From Streptomyces sp. NBC_00554 (lineage in GTDB: Bacteria; Actinomycetota; Actinomycetes; Streptomycetales; Streptomycetaceae): a stretch of DNA of 64,000 nucleotides. Of the stretch, positions 17,113 through 26,675 are shown piece after piece. Numbering within the stretch: the stretch's first letter is position 1; every line of letters begins with the position of its first letter. The stretch covers positions 2,108,001-2,172,000 of the forward strand of contig NZ_CP107799.1 in the NCBI RefSeq assembly GCF_041431135.1, written 5' to 3'. The notes under the pieces are model-generated. The model ran no database searches. It was given only the letters and a program-made list of their open reading frames with translations, and was not told where the DNA came from. Both the position numbers and the translations under genes were made by a program.

Positions 17113-17983
17113 AAGCCTGTTCCAGAAGTCCGTGAGCGGGGCATTTCCCTTGTATGAGTGGGGTGTTGAGGGCCGAGCCGGTGTGGATCGAGGTGTTCAC
17201 CGGGCTCCGGGCGGATCGGTTCGCCCGGCTGCTGCGGGCGGTGCGGGAGCGAGGTGGCGAGCATCCGCGGATGGGGCGGCCGTGGCGGCTGCCGCTGGCC
17301 GAGCGGGTGCTGCTGGTGGCGGTGTATTACCGGACCAACCTGACCATGCGGCAGCTGGCGGTGTTGTTCGGCGTCTGTCCGGCGACCGTGTGCCGGACCA
17401 TCCAGCAGGTGGGCCCGCTCCTCGCGCTGGAGCCGGCGCCGCGCTCCGATGGTGCGGTGGAACGGCTGTGGATCGTGGACGGCACGCTCATCCCGGTGCG
17501 GGACCGAACTGTTGCCGCCTCCAGCCGCAACTACCGCTTCTCCGCGAACGTGCAGGTTGTCATCGATGCCGACACCCGCCTCGTAGTCGCCACCGCAACC
17601 CCGGTGGCGGGCAACATCGCCGACGCCCATGCCTTTCGGGACACCGGCCTGGCCGAGGTCTGCGCCGGAACCACGGTGCTCGCCGACGGCGCCTACTGGG
17701 GCACCGGTCTCGTCATCCCGCATCGCCGCCGCGGCAAACGGCCGCTACTGCCCATCCAGGAAGCCGACAACACCGAGCACCGCAAGGTCCGCGCCCGCGT
17801 CGAGCACACCTTCGCCCGAATGAAGAACTACAAGATCCTCCGCGACTGCCGACAGCGCGGCGACGGCCTCCACCACGCCGTCCAGGCCGTCGCCCGCATG
17901 CACAACCTCGCCCTCGCTACATGATCGACGAACCCGCAACGACGCAACCGCACTGCCCGCTCACGGACTTCTGGAACAGGCTT
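17113..17983. mobile_element. IS5-superfamily insertion sequence (IS112-like), 871 bp
   Basis: Long perfect inverted repeats of 28 bp (17113-17140 and 17956-17983, AAGCCTGTTCCAGAAGTCCG at the outer end) bound the element. TA flanks both ends (17111-17112 and 17984-17985). A single plus-strand transposase gene fills it. It directly adjoins the IS427-type element, giving TA-IS-TA-IS-TA. Restoring the single TA joins the original sequence as GGCCTTAGGGCC. Confidence 0.92.
17154..17924 (+). CDS. IS5-family (IS112-like) transposase
   Basis: A 256-residue single-frame transposase. The N-terminal HTH region (about 30-85, LTMRQLAVLFGVCPATVCRT) is followed by a DDE_Tnp_4-type catalytic domain: Asp in LWIVDGTLIPVRDR (about 109), Asp in VLADGAYWGTG (about 180) and Glu in VRARVEHTFARMKNYK (about 218). 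It is full length with no frameshift. The ATG at 17154 lies just inside the left inverted repeat. Confidence 0.92.
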   Translation: MSGVLRAEPVWIEVFTGLRADRFARLLRAVRERGGEHPRMGRPWRLPLAERVLLVAVYYRTNLTMRQLAVLFGVCPATVCRTIQQVGPLLALEPAPRSDGAVERLWIVDGTLIPVRDRTVAASSRNYRFSANVQVVIDADTRLVVATATPVAGNIADAHAFRDTGLAEVCAGTTVLADGAYWGTGLVIPHRRRGKRPLLPIQEADNTEHRKVRARVEHTFARMKNYKILRDCRQRGDGLHHAVQAVARMHNLALAT

Positions 17984-18033
17984 TAGGGCCAGGATCCGAT
18001 GCGGACCGGGGTACCCGCGTGTTTGGGTGCCCC

Positions 18034-18402
18034 ATGACCGAATTCAGCGAGGCCGAGCGTGCGTATCTCAAATCGCAGCGGCTGGGGCGGCTGGCCACCG
18101 TCGATGCCCACGGGCAGCCGCAGGCGAATCCCGTCGGCTTCTTCCCGCAGGACGACGGGACGATTCTGATCGGCGGCTACGCGATGGGGTCCACCAAGAA
18201 GTGGCGGAACCTTCAGAAGAACCCGAAGGTCGCGCTCGTCGTCGACGACATCGTCAGCCTCCACCCCTGGAAGGTGAGAGGCGTCGACATCCGGGGCGAT
18301 GCCGAACTCCTCACCGGGCCACATGAGTTGGGACCCCATTTCAGTGAGGAGCTGATCCGTGTGCATCCTCGGCGGATTCATAGTTGGGGGCTGGAGGGGT
18401 GA
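18034..18402 (+). CDS. PPOX class F420-dependent oxidoreductase
   Basis: A 122-residue split-beta-barrel flavin/deazaflavin protein of the pyridoxamine-5'-phosphate-oxidase-like superfamily, group with Rv1155-type F420-dependent reductases. The pattern LGRLATVDAHGQPQANPVGF opens the barrel; GSTKKWRNLQKNPKVALVVD lies over the cofactor phosphate site. The ATG at 18034 is chosen by alignment to family starts (MTEFSEAER). The substrate is unknown. It lies just downstream of the IS pair and faces rsgA across a shared palindromic terminator. Confidence 0.88.
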   Translation: MTEFSEAERAYLKSQRLGRLATVDAHGQPQANPVGFFPQDDGTILIGGYAMGSTKKWRNLQKNPKVALVVDDIVSLHPWKVRGVDIRGDAELLTGPHELGPHFSEELIRVHPRRIHSWGLEG

Positions 18403-18434
18403 GGGGAGGGTGGGGGCGGGTGCGGGTGGGGTGG

Positions 18435-18589
18435 TTTTTCGCCCCCTCCACCCCTACCCGTCCCATCCTTCCGGGCTACGCCCGGTGTCAGCCCGTCCGG
18501 CGTTTGAGGACGAGCGCGTCAGCGCGATGCGGGGGTCTGGGGGCGGAGCCCCCAGAAACGGGACGGGAAGGGGCGGAGGGGGCGAAAAA
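18435..18589. repeat. Long intergenic inverted repeat, copy 2
   Basis: The outer arms are TTTTTCGCCCCCTCCACCCC (from 18435) and the complement ending AAAAA at 18589. The inner GTCCGGCGTTTGAGGACGAG block is shared with the 9155-9348 copy. It lies between two convergent genes (PPOX protein and rsgA), where it can terminate both transcripts. Confidence 0.82.
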
Positions 18590-18606
18590 CCCTGTACCCC
18601 TGCCGG

Positions 18607-19698
18607 CTACCAGCGCCCCCTCTTCGCCTCCATCGCCGCCCTGCCCTCCGCCCCCTTCCGCTTCCAGTCCTTGCGGATTTCGGCGCGCAGGCGGGCGTCC
18701 GTCTTCGCGACGATGCGCTGGTTCTCGCGGAGGAGTTTGCGGTAGCTGTCGAGGCGGCGTTCGGGGAGGGTGCCGGAGTCGAGCGCGGCCAGGACGGCGC
18801 AGCCGGGTTCGGCCACATGGGCGCAGTCCTGGAAGCGGCACTGCTTGGCGAGTTCCTCGATCTCGGCGAAGACCTGGCCGACGCCGGTTTCGGCGTCCCA
18901 GAGGCCTACGCCGCGCAGGCCTGGCGTGTCGATGAGGACACCGCCTCCGGGGAGGGCGAGGAGGTTGCGGGTCGTCGTGGTGTGGCGGCCCTTGCCGTCC
19001 ACGTCACGCGCGGCCTGCACCTCCATGACGTCCTCGCCGAGCAGGGCGTTGGCGAGGGTCGACTTGCCCGCGCCGGACTGTCCGAGGAGCACGGTCGTAC
19101 CGCCGGAGAGGACGGCCTCCAGTACATCGAGGCCCTCCCCGGAGCTGGCGCTCACCGCCAGCACCGGCACCCCCGGCGCAGTCTTCTCCACGTCCTCCAC
19201 GAGGTACCCGAGCGTCGCCGGGTCCGGCACGAGGTCGGCCTTGGTGAGGACGACGACCGGCTGCGCGCCGGACTCCCAGGCGAGCGCCAGGAAGCGTTCG
19301 ACGCGGCCGAGTTCGAGTTCCACGGCGAGCGACACGGCGACGACCACGTAGTCGACGTTGGCCGCGAGGATCTGGCCCTCGGAGCGCTTGGAGGAGGTGG
19401 AGCGTACGAAGGCCGTACGGCGGGGGAGATAGCTGCGTACGTAGCGGGGGTTGCCCGCGGGTTCGACGGCGACCCAGTCACCGGTGCACACGACCCGCAT
19501 CGGATCGTTCGGCGTCACAAACGCGGTGTCCGCGCGCATGACCCCGTCGGCGGTGACCACGTCGCACTGCCCGCGGTCGACCCGGATCACCCGCCCGGCC
19601 AGCAGCCCCTCGGCGTCGTACGGGGCGAACTCGTCCGCCCATGCGTCGTCCCAGCCGTAGGACGTCAGAGGGTGGAGAGGGAGAGAAAAGGAAGTCAA
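18607..19698 (-). CDS. rsgA: Ribosome small subunit-dependent GTPase RsgA
   Basis: A 363-residue circularly permuted GTPase that helps mature the 30S subunit. The motif order shows the permutation: G4 (VLTKADLV, about 150) precedes the P loop G1 (GQSGAGKSTLANALLG, about 208) and G3 (LIDTPGLRGV, about 250). An N-terminal OB fold (about 35-115) and the C-terminal zinc knuckle CRFQDCAHVAEPGC (about 290) complete the family pattern. The apparent start is TTG at 19698 behind GAAGGG; no upstream ATG or GTG fits better. The 3' end is served by the shared palindrome. Confidence 0.93.
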   Translation of the reverse strand: MTSFSLPLHPLTSYGWDDAWADEFAPYDAEGLLAGRVIRVDRGQCDVVTADGVMRADTAFVTPNDPMRVVCTGDWVAVEPAGNPRYVRSYLPRRTAFVRSTSSKRSEGQILAANVDYVVVAVSLAVELELGRVERFLALAWESGAQPVVVLTKADLVPDPATLGYLVEDVEKTAPGVPVLAVSASSGEGLDVLEAVLSGGTTVLLGQSGAGKSTLANALLGEDVMEVQAARDVDGKGRHTTTTRNLLALPGGGVLIDTPGLRGVGLWDAETGVGQVFAEIEELAKQCRFQDCAHVAEPGCAVLAALDSGTLPERRLDSYRKLLRENQRIVAKTDARLRAEIRKDWKRKGAEGRAAMEAKRGRW

Positions 19699-19758
19699 GG
19701 GAAACCCTTCACAAGGGCGGCCCCGGCACGCGCGCTCAGGCGCGAAGGTTGAGGAAGG

Positions 19759-19830
19759 TCAGCCGGCGGCCACAGAGGTGGACTTGATGAACTTCTGGAT
19801 GCGGGCAGCGCCCATCTCAAAGACAGCCAT
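19759..19830 (-). CDS. Candidate 23-residue small protein upstream of rsgA
   Basis: A 23-codon frame starts at ATG 19830 and begins MAVFEMGAAR; the rest is a lysine-containing amphipathic stretch ending FIKSTSVAAG. A GGGAGG ribosome-binding site lies six bases upstream, stronger than that of rsgA itself. It has no Cys and a mild positive charge, and could form one amphipathic helix. It ends 60 bp before the rsgA TTG start on the same strand, so it may be a leader peptide or an independent micro-protein. I recognise no family. Confidence 0.5.
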   Translation of the reverse strand: MAVFEMGAARIQKFIKSTSVAAG

Positions 19831-20107
19831 CAGTCACACCTCCCAAGCAATGCCTAGTCGCCCACGGCAACTCCCGGTCGCCGCTCGAACAGCACCGACC
19901 CTAGAGGCACACGGGCCCGCGACGCCAGCGAATTACGACGCGCCCAACAGCGACTTGCACGGGGTCCCGCGGCTGCGCTGCAAAGCGGCAGGGGACGCTG
20001 CCTGGGGCGCGGTACGCCGTCCTCCAAGGCCTGTTCGGTGACTTGACCCAGAGTTCATCGTCGCCGGCACCGGCGCGGGGCCGGGCGGACGTGAGTGAGA
20101 GGCCGGG

Positions 20108-21540
20108 TCAGCTCTTCCCGGGCCGCGTGACCCACTGGCCGTCGACCCAGCCGCTCACCGTCTCGTAGCCGGAGCGGAACGAGCCGAGGTAGTCCACCCG
20201 GAGGTTCTGCTCCGCGGTGGACAGGCGGGCCGTGTAGCCGCCGGTCGTGTTGACCGCGATGTACGGGTACGGGTAGACGGGCCGGGCTGCCGTGACGTTG
20301 CCACCCGAGTCGATGTCCTGACTGAACAGGCTGTCCGGAGCCTGGTCCTCGGTCACCCAGCCGATGATCGCGGACAGTGCGTCGATGCTGTCCGGGCCCT
20401 GACCGCCGCCGCAGTGCGCCACGCCCGGGAGCAGGAACAGCCGGGCGAAGTCCTGGGTGGCTGCCGCGCCGCCCATCTTCTTCTGCACCGCCTGGTAGTA
20501 GGCCATGGAGGCGACGGAGGAGATGTTCGGGTCGGCCAGGCCGTGCCAGATGATCAGCTTGCCGCCGGCTGCCTTGAAGGCGGACAGGTCCGGGTCGGTG
20601 GCGTCCATCATCCCTTCGTTGAGCTTCATCAGTTTCCGGTAGTTTGCCGAGGTGAACTCGACGTCCTTCCAGGAGAGTTCGGGGTGGGCCTGGCGTAGAG
20701 CAGGTAGCGGACGCGTTCGTTGACGTTGGTCTGGTTCGAGGTCGAGCCGGTCGCGGTGGTCGGGACGATGGCACCGGCCCAGTTGAGCTCGCTGCCGCGC
20801 AACTGCCGGCCCGGGTAGAGGAGTTCGCCGTGCTCGTCGCGCGGGCCCGAGTACATCTTGCGCACGGTGGTGACCTGGGCGGCGGTCAGGCAGAAGTCGG
20901 CGGCGGTGGAGGTCTGTCCGCTCGCGCACGCGATGCTGCCCGGATCCCAGGCGCAGGCGAGCGGGTCCTCGATGATCCCGTCGTCGGTGGCGCCGCAGCC
21001 CGCGAGCACGGCGGCGTGCAGCGGCTTGAGGTCCGTCGTGGTCAGAGTGGCCGTACCGTCCGCGCCCGCGCAGACCGCGTGGGCGTTCCAGGCGTGCTGG
21101 AAGGTGTGCGCGGTCCAGTTGTTGGCGGGGGCGCCCGCGACGATTCCGTCGAAGTCGGTCGGGTAGCACTGAGCCTCGGTGAGGGCCTCGTGGCCGCCCT
21201 GCGAGCAGCCGTCGTAGTAGGAGTGCGTGGCTGTCCGGCCGTAGAAGCGCTTGATGATGTCCTTGGCCACGACGGCGAGTTGGTGCTCGGACTTGTAGCC
21301 GAAGTCGGCCTTCAGGGTCGGGTCGGTGGCGAAGATTCCGGAGCTCGTGCTGGTGCCGTAGTGGCCCTGGTCGTCGGTGGCCACGGCGAGGGCGCCGTCG
21401 GTGAGCGGGACGCAGCCGGTGGCGGCCGGGGCGCTGCCCGAGGTGACGACACCGCAGTTGCCGCCGCAGCCGGTCTGGAGGTAGCTCCCCTGCCAGGTCG
21501 TCATGGGCAGGCGCAGGTCGAACTGGATCTGCGGGGCGAT
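20108..21540 (-). pseudogene. Tannase/feruloyl esterase family, frameshifted and N-terminally truncated
   Basis: The homology is spread over two frames. The first part (IQFDLRLPMTTWQGSYLQTG onward) includes the nucleophile motif DGCSQGGHEAL and the family Cys pairs. It ends near 20700, where the reading shifts by one base to the second part (QAHPELSWKDVEFTSANYRK onward), which ends at 20108. The second part carries the catalytic Asp/His region (HGLADPNISS; LPGVAHCGGGQGPD). No signal peptide or N-terminal domain is found upstream of about 21540, so the start is also lost. The intact family hydrolyses ester bonds of plant phenolics outside the cell. A sequencing error could explain the frameshift but not the missing N-terminus. 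Confidence 0.78.
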
Positions 21541-21752
21541 GAGCCACGTGGTTCTCCTGATCCGGTGGGGGACGGCATGGCCGTGCGGCCACTCCGGGGG
21601 AGTTGAACCGGGCATGAGCATGTCCACTCCCGGTCGCGAGACCATGAGACATGTCAACGATCCTGTTAACAAAGAGAGTTGGCGGGATTCATGTGAGATT
21701 CACAGGCGAACACTCACGGACGACGCCCACGACCGTTCGCGGGGGCGGGGTG

Positions 21753-22105
21753 GACGATGAGCGGCAGCGCGTGGTCGAGGCCGGCGTCGTGCCAGAGCAG
21801 GGTCGGGGAGTTGGAGCCGAGTTCCAGCTGCGTGCGGGCGGGACAGCTGACGGCCCGGATGTGCCGGCCGACCGCGGTCGGCCCGGTGAAGGTGATGGAG
21901 CGGACGTCGGGGTGCCGTACGAGCTGGTCACCGACCGTTTCGCCCGGGCCGGGCAGCAACTGCACCAGCCACTCGGGCAGTTCGGGCAGTTCGGCGTCCA
22001 GAAGTGCCCCTGCGAGGGCGATCGAGGACAGGGGGTCTGCTCGGCGGATTTGAGTATCACCGCGTTGTGGGTTACTGCCTTCCGGGTCCTGCTCACCAGC
22101 TTCGC
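21753..22105 (-). pseudogene. Aldehyde dehydrogenase fragment with internal frameshift
   Basis: A central piece of an NAD(P)-dependent aldehyde dehydrogenase. One frame reads AVILKSAEQTP (the family's VLKPAEQTP element). The neighbouring frame continues LSSIALAGALLDAELPE, VRSITFTGPTAVGRHI and LELGSNSPTLL (the FTGS and ELGG motifs). The switch occurs in a C run near 22028. Neither the N-terminus nor the catalytic-Cys region is present. It is a decayed scrap beside the tannase pseudogene and was not further expressed as far as I can see. Confidence 0.72.
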
Positions 22106-22312
22106 CGTCGGGCTGGTGGCGGGTGGTTTGACGGCACTCAGCGGAGCACCCGGAGCGGGTTCGGTACTCGCGGGGCCGGCTGCTGCCGGATCGGCTGTCC
22201 CCGTGCTGCGCTCGCTCATCGGGCCACCCGGCGGCGCATGTCGTTGAAAGGCGATGGCGTGCCGAAGGGGTTACTTCGGAGAGCCACTGGCATTGCCCGG
22301 CGTGTTCACTTC

Positions 22313-24220
22313 TCAACGTTGAGCCGAGTCGGGCAGGGGAAGAGAGAACCACACGGCTTTGCCTTCCTCGGCGAGCAAGGTGCCCCAGGTTGAGGCCAGT
22401 TGGTCGAGCAGGGCAAGTCCGCGGCCTGACTCGTCATCGGGGCCCGCCGTCCTGGCGCGGGGCAGAACCGGGCTGCCGTCGCAGACTTCGATGTGGAGTT
22501 CGTCCCGGGTGCGGCGCAGTCGCAGCCGCAGGGGGTCGCAAGCATGGCGTACCGCGTTGGACAGCAGTTCGGAGGCCAGCAGACAGGCCGTGTCGGTGAG
22601 GTCCTCACAGTTCCAGTCCTGCAGGGTGCGGCGCAGGAAGCGGCGGCCTTCCCCCACACTGACCGGTTGCGCCGGCAGGAGCGCGGACGCCGCGGTCACC
22701 GGAGCAGACGGGATGCGGGCGAGCAACAGGGTCACGTCGTCGGTGTAGTCGTGGGGGGCGGGCAGCAGGGCAGTGAGCACGGCGTCGGCGGCCCGCTCCA
22801 GGCACGGCGTATCGGCAACGGCCTTTTCCAGAGCGATGGCCAGGGCGTCGATCTGCAACTCGATGTCGCTGGTGGGGGTTTCCACCAGGCCGTCGGTGTA
22901 CAGGGCCAGCACCGAGGCCGGCGGCACGGTCAGCCGGGTCTCCTGGTGTGGTACGTCGCCGACGCCCAGCGGCACGCTGACCGGAACCGGGAGCCTGCGG
23001 ACCTGCCCGGTGGGATCCACCACCAGCACCGGCAAATGACCGGCCGAGCACACGGTCAGGGCGCTCTCGTCGGGGTCCAGGACCAGATAGCAGCAGGTGA
23101 CGAGTTGGTCGGGCAGTTCACTGACGACCGCGTCCAGGGCCCGCATCAGCTGCCAGGGCGGCATGCCGGTCTTGGCCAGGGCATGAGAGGCCGAGCGCAA
23201 CTGGCCCATGACTGCAGCGGCCTCCAGGCCACGGCCCATGACGTCGCCGATCAGCACCCCCATCCGGCCGCCGCCGAGGGCGATCAGGTCGAACCAGTCC
23301 CCGCCCACGCCGGGTCCCTGCCGGGCGGGGAAGTAGCGACTGGAGGTGTCCATGCCGGGCAGGGGGGCAGGTGAGCCCATCAGGCTGCGTTGGAGGGTCA
23401 GGGCGACATGCCGCTGCTGTTCGTAGAGTTCGGCGAGCTGGGCCTCGGCCTTCTTGCGTTCGCTGACGTCACGGATGGCTGCGGAGACCAGCGTGCCGTC
23501 CGGGGTTTCCAGGGGGCTGAGGCTGATCTCGACCGGGAACTCGACCCCGTCCCGGCGCAGCCCGTACAGCTCCAGCCCGGCGCCCATGGGACGCACACGT
23601 CGGTTGTCGACATAGCCGTGCCTGTGGGCGGGGTGGTGATGGTGGAACCGCTGGGGGACCAGGATCTCCACCTGTTGTCCCAGGAGTTCTTCCCGCCGGT
23701 AGCCGAACAGGGCCTCGGTCTGTGCGTTGACCAGCTGAATGATGCCGGTGTCATCCACGATGACAATGGCGTCGGGGGCGGCTTCCAGCAGGGCGCGGAA
23801 GCGCGCTTCGGCGGCCTTGCGTTCGCTGACGTCACGCACGGCGGCGGAAATCAACAGTCCATCGGGGGTCTGCAGCGGGCTGATGCTGATCTCGACCGGG
23901 AACTCGGCGCCGTCCCGGCGCAGCCCGTAAAGCTCCAGGTTGGCGCCCATCGGACGGACCTGCTGGTTGGCGGAGTATCCCAGTCGGTGGCTCGGGTGCT
24001 GGGCGCGGAAGCGCTCCGGAACCAAAATCTCGATGGGTTGACCGAGCAGTTCGTTCCTTGGATGGCCGAACAAGGCTTCGGTCTGGGCATTGACCAGGCG
24101 GATGACTCCGGTGTCGTCCACGATGACCATGGCGTCCGGAGCCGCCTCCAGAAGCGCGCGAAACGGTTCCTCGGCCACGGGAGTGATGCGGGCTAGTGGC
24201 TTGCGCTCACCTGGTTCCAT
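22313..24220 (-). CDS. PAS-PAS-SpoIIE phosphatase-HATPase sensor/regulator
   Basis: A 635-residue signalling protein with two tandem PAS domains (about 18-135 and 139-256), a PP2C-type SpoIIE phosphatase domain (about 275-500; [42 protein letters not shown]) and an RsbW-like ATPase (about 520-628; [25 protein letters not shown]). It should sense a signal through PAS and set the phosphorylation state of anti-anti-sigma factors. The two PAS segments repeat with a 363-bp period and are highly similar. The ATG at 24220 is chosen; an upstream TTG at 24268 and an ATG at 24235 are alternatives, none with a strong ribosome-binding site. Confidence 0.85.
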   Translation of the reverse strand: MEPGERKPLARITPVAEEPFRALLEAAPDAMVIVDDTGVIRLVNAQTEALFGHPRNELLGQPIEILVPERFRAQHPSHRLGYSANQQVRPMGANLELYGLRRDGAEFPVEISISPLQTPDGLLISAAVRDVSERKAAEARFRALLEAAPDAIVIVDDTGIIQLVNAQTEALFGYRREELLGQQVEILVPQRFHHHHPAHRHGYVDNRRVRPMGAGLELYGLRRDGVEFPVEISLSPLETPDGTLVSAAIRDVSERKKAEAQLAELYEQQRHVALTLQRSLMGSPAPLPGMDTSSRYFPARQGPGVGGDWFDLIALGGGRMGVLIGDVMGRGLEAAAVMGQLRSASHALAKTGMPPWQLMRALDAVVSELPDQLVTCCYLVLDPDESALTVCSAGHLPVLVVDPTGQVRRLPVPVSVPLGVGDVPHQETRLTVPPASVLALYTDGLVETPTSDIELQIDALAIALEKAVADTPCLERAADAVLTALLPAPHDYTDDVTLLLARIPSAPVTAASALLPAQPVSVGEGRRFLRRTLQDWNCEDLTDTACLLASELLSNAVRHACDPLRLRLRRTRDELHIEVCDGSPVLPRARTAGPDDESGRGLALLDQLASTWGTLLAEEGKAVWFSLPLPDSAQR

Positions 24221-24471
24221 GGCGCATCTCAGCATCAAAGAGACCGAGTTCGTGCACCTTTTCGCCAAGTGACCATTCGTGACATTTCTCGGCGGAAAAG
24301 AAGACTCGGGTTCCGGTTTCCGGCACAGAACCGCATCCGACGGCAGCCGACGCCGCGAAGAACTTCGACGGCTCCACCCTCTTCGGCGAGTCCGTCCTGC
24401 CGGCCGAGCCGGTCCCCGCCCCGGACCGCGTCCACCAGACCCGGAGCGCTTCAGTGCTGGCCGGACTGTGG

Positions 24472-25137
24472 TTACTGGGCCCCGCTCATCTTTCCGAGGT
24501 ACTCCTGGACGCGCCCGATCTGCCAGACCTCGCCGATCTTGTGCTTGATGTCGAAGAGATTCGCCGCGTGGACGTCAGGATCCCGGTCGCCCACGGCCTC
24601 CTCGACCACGACGGGTATGAATCCGTGCTGCATGGCGTCCAGAGCGGTGGCGCGGACGCAGCCGCTCGTGGAGAGTCCGCCGATGAGCAGGGTGTCGATT
24701 CCTTCGGCAGTGAGGTGAGCGGCCAGCTCGGTGCCGAAAAAGGCACTCGGATACTGCTTCGTCACGGTCAGTTCGTCCGCCACCGGGGCCAGCCCGTCGA
24801 TGAACTCGCCGAAGGGGCTGCCCTCGGTGAATGCCCGCAGAGTGGGCACCTTGCGGAAGAAGACGCCGCCGTCGCTGCCGTCCGCCCGCAGCAGCACGCG
24901 CGTGACGATCACCGGAATCCCGGCCCGGCGCGCGTCGGCCAGCAGCACCCTCATCGCCTCGACCGCCGGTTCGACCCCGGCGTAGAGCGGACAGTCCGGG
25001 TCGACGTAAGCGCGGGCGGGGTCCACCAGGAGCAGAGCCGGGCAGGTCCCGGGGGTGAGCTCCCCGCCGAACCCGGCGCGCTCGTAGTCCTCCTGCTGGG
25101 CCTGCTGTGGGTGCGGGGACTGCTGGGAACCGGTCAT
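24472..25137 (-). CDS. Isochorismatase-family amidohydrolase (N-carbamoylsarcosine/maleamate amidase-like)
   Basis: A 221-residue cysteine hydrolase. The catalytic triad is visible: Asp in [13 protein letters not shown] (about 39), Lys in [12 protein letters not shown] (about 125) and Cys in [13 protein letters not shown] (about 158). The sequence around [20 protein letters not shown] resembles N-carbamoylsarcosine and maleamate amidohydrolases more than isochorismatase itself. The ATG overlaps the upstream MFS stop (ATGA at 25134-25137), so it is the last gene of the LacI-controlled operon. It is expected to hydrolyse an amide or carbamoyl product of the RutA-like step. The substrate is not known. 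Confidence 0.85.
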   Translation of the reverse strand: MTGSQQSPHPQQAQQEDYERAGFGGELTPGTCPALLLVDPARAYVDPDCPLYAGVEPAVEAMRVLLADARRAGIPVIVTRVLLRADGSDGGVFFRKVPTLRAFTEGSPFGEFIDGLAPVADELTVTKQYPSAFFGTELAAHLTAEGIDTLLIGGLSTSGCVRATALDAMQHGFIPVVVEEAVGDRDPDVHAANLFDIKHKIGEVWQIGRVQEYLGKMSGAQ

Positions 25138-26675
25138 GGCGACGTCCTTCGTGTGGTGGCGGGTTCCGGGCGGGCGTCCATGGCGGCGTCAGCGGTACGG
25201 GGCAACCGGAACGATGTGGGAAACGCCAGGCAGATCGCTCCCCCCGCCACGGCGATGCCCGTGAGGACGAACCCCGTGACGCGGATGTTGGCGACGAACC
25301 GGCTCAACTCGCCCGACGCGAGCACGTTCAGCGTGTTCAGTGTCCCTTCGTACGCGGCGTTCCGGGCCGGTTCGCTCAGTCCCGCCGTCGTGCACGCGAG
25401 TGCGAGCGCCGTGCTGAGCAGATAGCCCACGTTCTGCGTGGTCGACCGCAGGCCGTTGGCCACTCCGCGCCGGGCCGCCGGCACGCCGAGCATCAGCGCG
25501 CTCGTACTGGGCGTCATGAACAGCCCGGTGCCGGCCCCTATGAGGAAGAGGAACGGGGCCACGGTCCAGAAGGGCACAGCCGCCGGCGACAGCGTCAGCG
25601 TGAAGCCCAGCAGCCCGCACGCCGTCACCGCCATGCCCGCCGTCGTCAGCGCTCGCGGAGTGAAACGGCCGAAGAGCGAACCGGCGGCCGCCGAGCTGAT
25701 CAGCGTGCCGATCGCGACCGGTGTCACCAGCACCCCCGCCTCCAGTGACGTGGCCCCGCCGGCCGCCTGCTCGTGCAACGACGCCAGCAGGACGACGGCG
25801 TAGGTGCCGACCGCGTTGGCGAGCACGGCCGCGAGCACCAGGGCGATCGCGCGGGTACGCAGCAACGCCACGTCGACCAGGGGGTACGGCCGCCGCGTCT
25901 GGACGAGGACGAACACCGCGAACAGCACGACGGCCGCGCCGCCGCAGACCCACGGCAGCCATCCGGCGACCGTGGCCGTGGCGCGAGGGGTGAGTGCGAG
26001 GACCAGAGTGGTCAGCATCGCCATGGACAGCAGTGCGCCCAGCAGGTCGAACGGTTCACGGACCCCGCCGGACCGCCGGACCGTACTGCCTCCGCTCGGC
26101 GGAATGAGCGGAACGACCAGCGCCGATGCGACGATCGCGGCCAGTCCGATCGGCACGCAGACGACGAACAGCCCACGCCAGCCGAGCAGTTCGCTCGCCG
26201 CGCCGCCGACAACCGGCCCGGCGACCTGGGCCACCGCGGCCACCGTCACATTCCAGCCGAGCGCCCGGCCCAGGGTCCGCGCGGGGAACACGTCGGTCAG
26301 CAGGGCGGTGTTGTTGGTGATCACTGCGGCGGCACCGACCGCCTGCACGACCCGTGCCGCGATCAGGAACTCCGCCGACGGGGACAGCGCCGCGAGCCCG
26401 GTCGCGGCGGTGAAGACGACAAGCCCGGCCAGATAGAGCCTGCGGCGGCCGACAAGGTCGGCGATCCGGCCGAAGACGAGGATCAGCGCGGTGGTGCCCA
26501 GCATGTAGCCGAGCAGGATCCAGTCGGCCTGACCGGGGCCCGCCCCCAGCTCCCTGGTGATCGTGGGCAGCGCGACGGCAAGACCGCTCATGTTGAGGAA
26601 CACGGCAACCACACCCACCGCGGTGGCGGCGAACACCCACCGCGGATCACGGACGGCGGGCCTCTCCCCGGGCAT
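25134..26675 (-). CDS. MFS transporter (DHA2/14-helix drug:H+ antiporter type)
   Basis: A 513-residue membrane carrier with about 14 hydrophobic helices. It carries the MFS loop motif after helix 2 (GRIADLVGRRRLYL), the motif near helix 4 (AARVVQAVGAAAVI) and the antiporter motif C-like stretch WNVTVAAVAQVAGPVVGGAA. Its place between a catabolic monooxygenase and an amidohydrolase suggests it carries the substrate or a pathway intermediate, although the family mostly exports. Its ATG (26673-26675) overlaps the stop of the amidase remnant (TGATG). Confidence 0.87.
   Translation of the reverse strand: MPGERPAVRDPRWVFAATAVGVVAVFLNMSGLAVALPTITRELGAGPGQADWILLGYMLGTTALILVFGRIADLVGRRRLYLAGLVVFTAATGLAALSPSAEFLIAARVVQAVGAAAVITNNTALLTDVFPARTLGRALGWNVTVAAVAQVAGPVVGGAASELLGWRGLFVVCVPIGLAAIVASALVVPLIPPSGGSTVRRSGGVREPFDLLGALLSMAMLTTLVLALTPRATATVAGWLPWVCGGAAVVLFAVFVLVQTRRPYPLVDVALLRTRAIALVLAAVLANAVGTYAVVLLASLHEQAAGGATSLEAGVLVTPVAIGTLISSAAAGSLFGRFTPRALTTAGMAVTACGLLGFTLTLSPAAVPFWTVAPFLFLIGAGTGLFMTPSTSALMLGVPAARRGVANGLRSTTQNVGYLLSTALALACTTAGLSEPARNAAYEGTLNTLNVLASGELSRFVANIRVTGFVLTGIAVAGGAICLAFPTSFRLPRTADAAMDARPEPATTRRTSP

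Noticed and set aside
24269..24471. Plus-strand frame reading [20 protein letters not shown], looking like a gene fragment
   Set aside because: It has no start, no ribosome-binding site and no family I recognise, and competing open frames exist on both strands. It could be a relic but I cannot support it.
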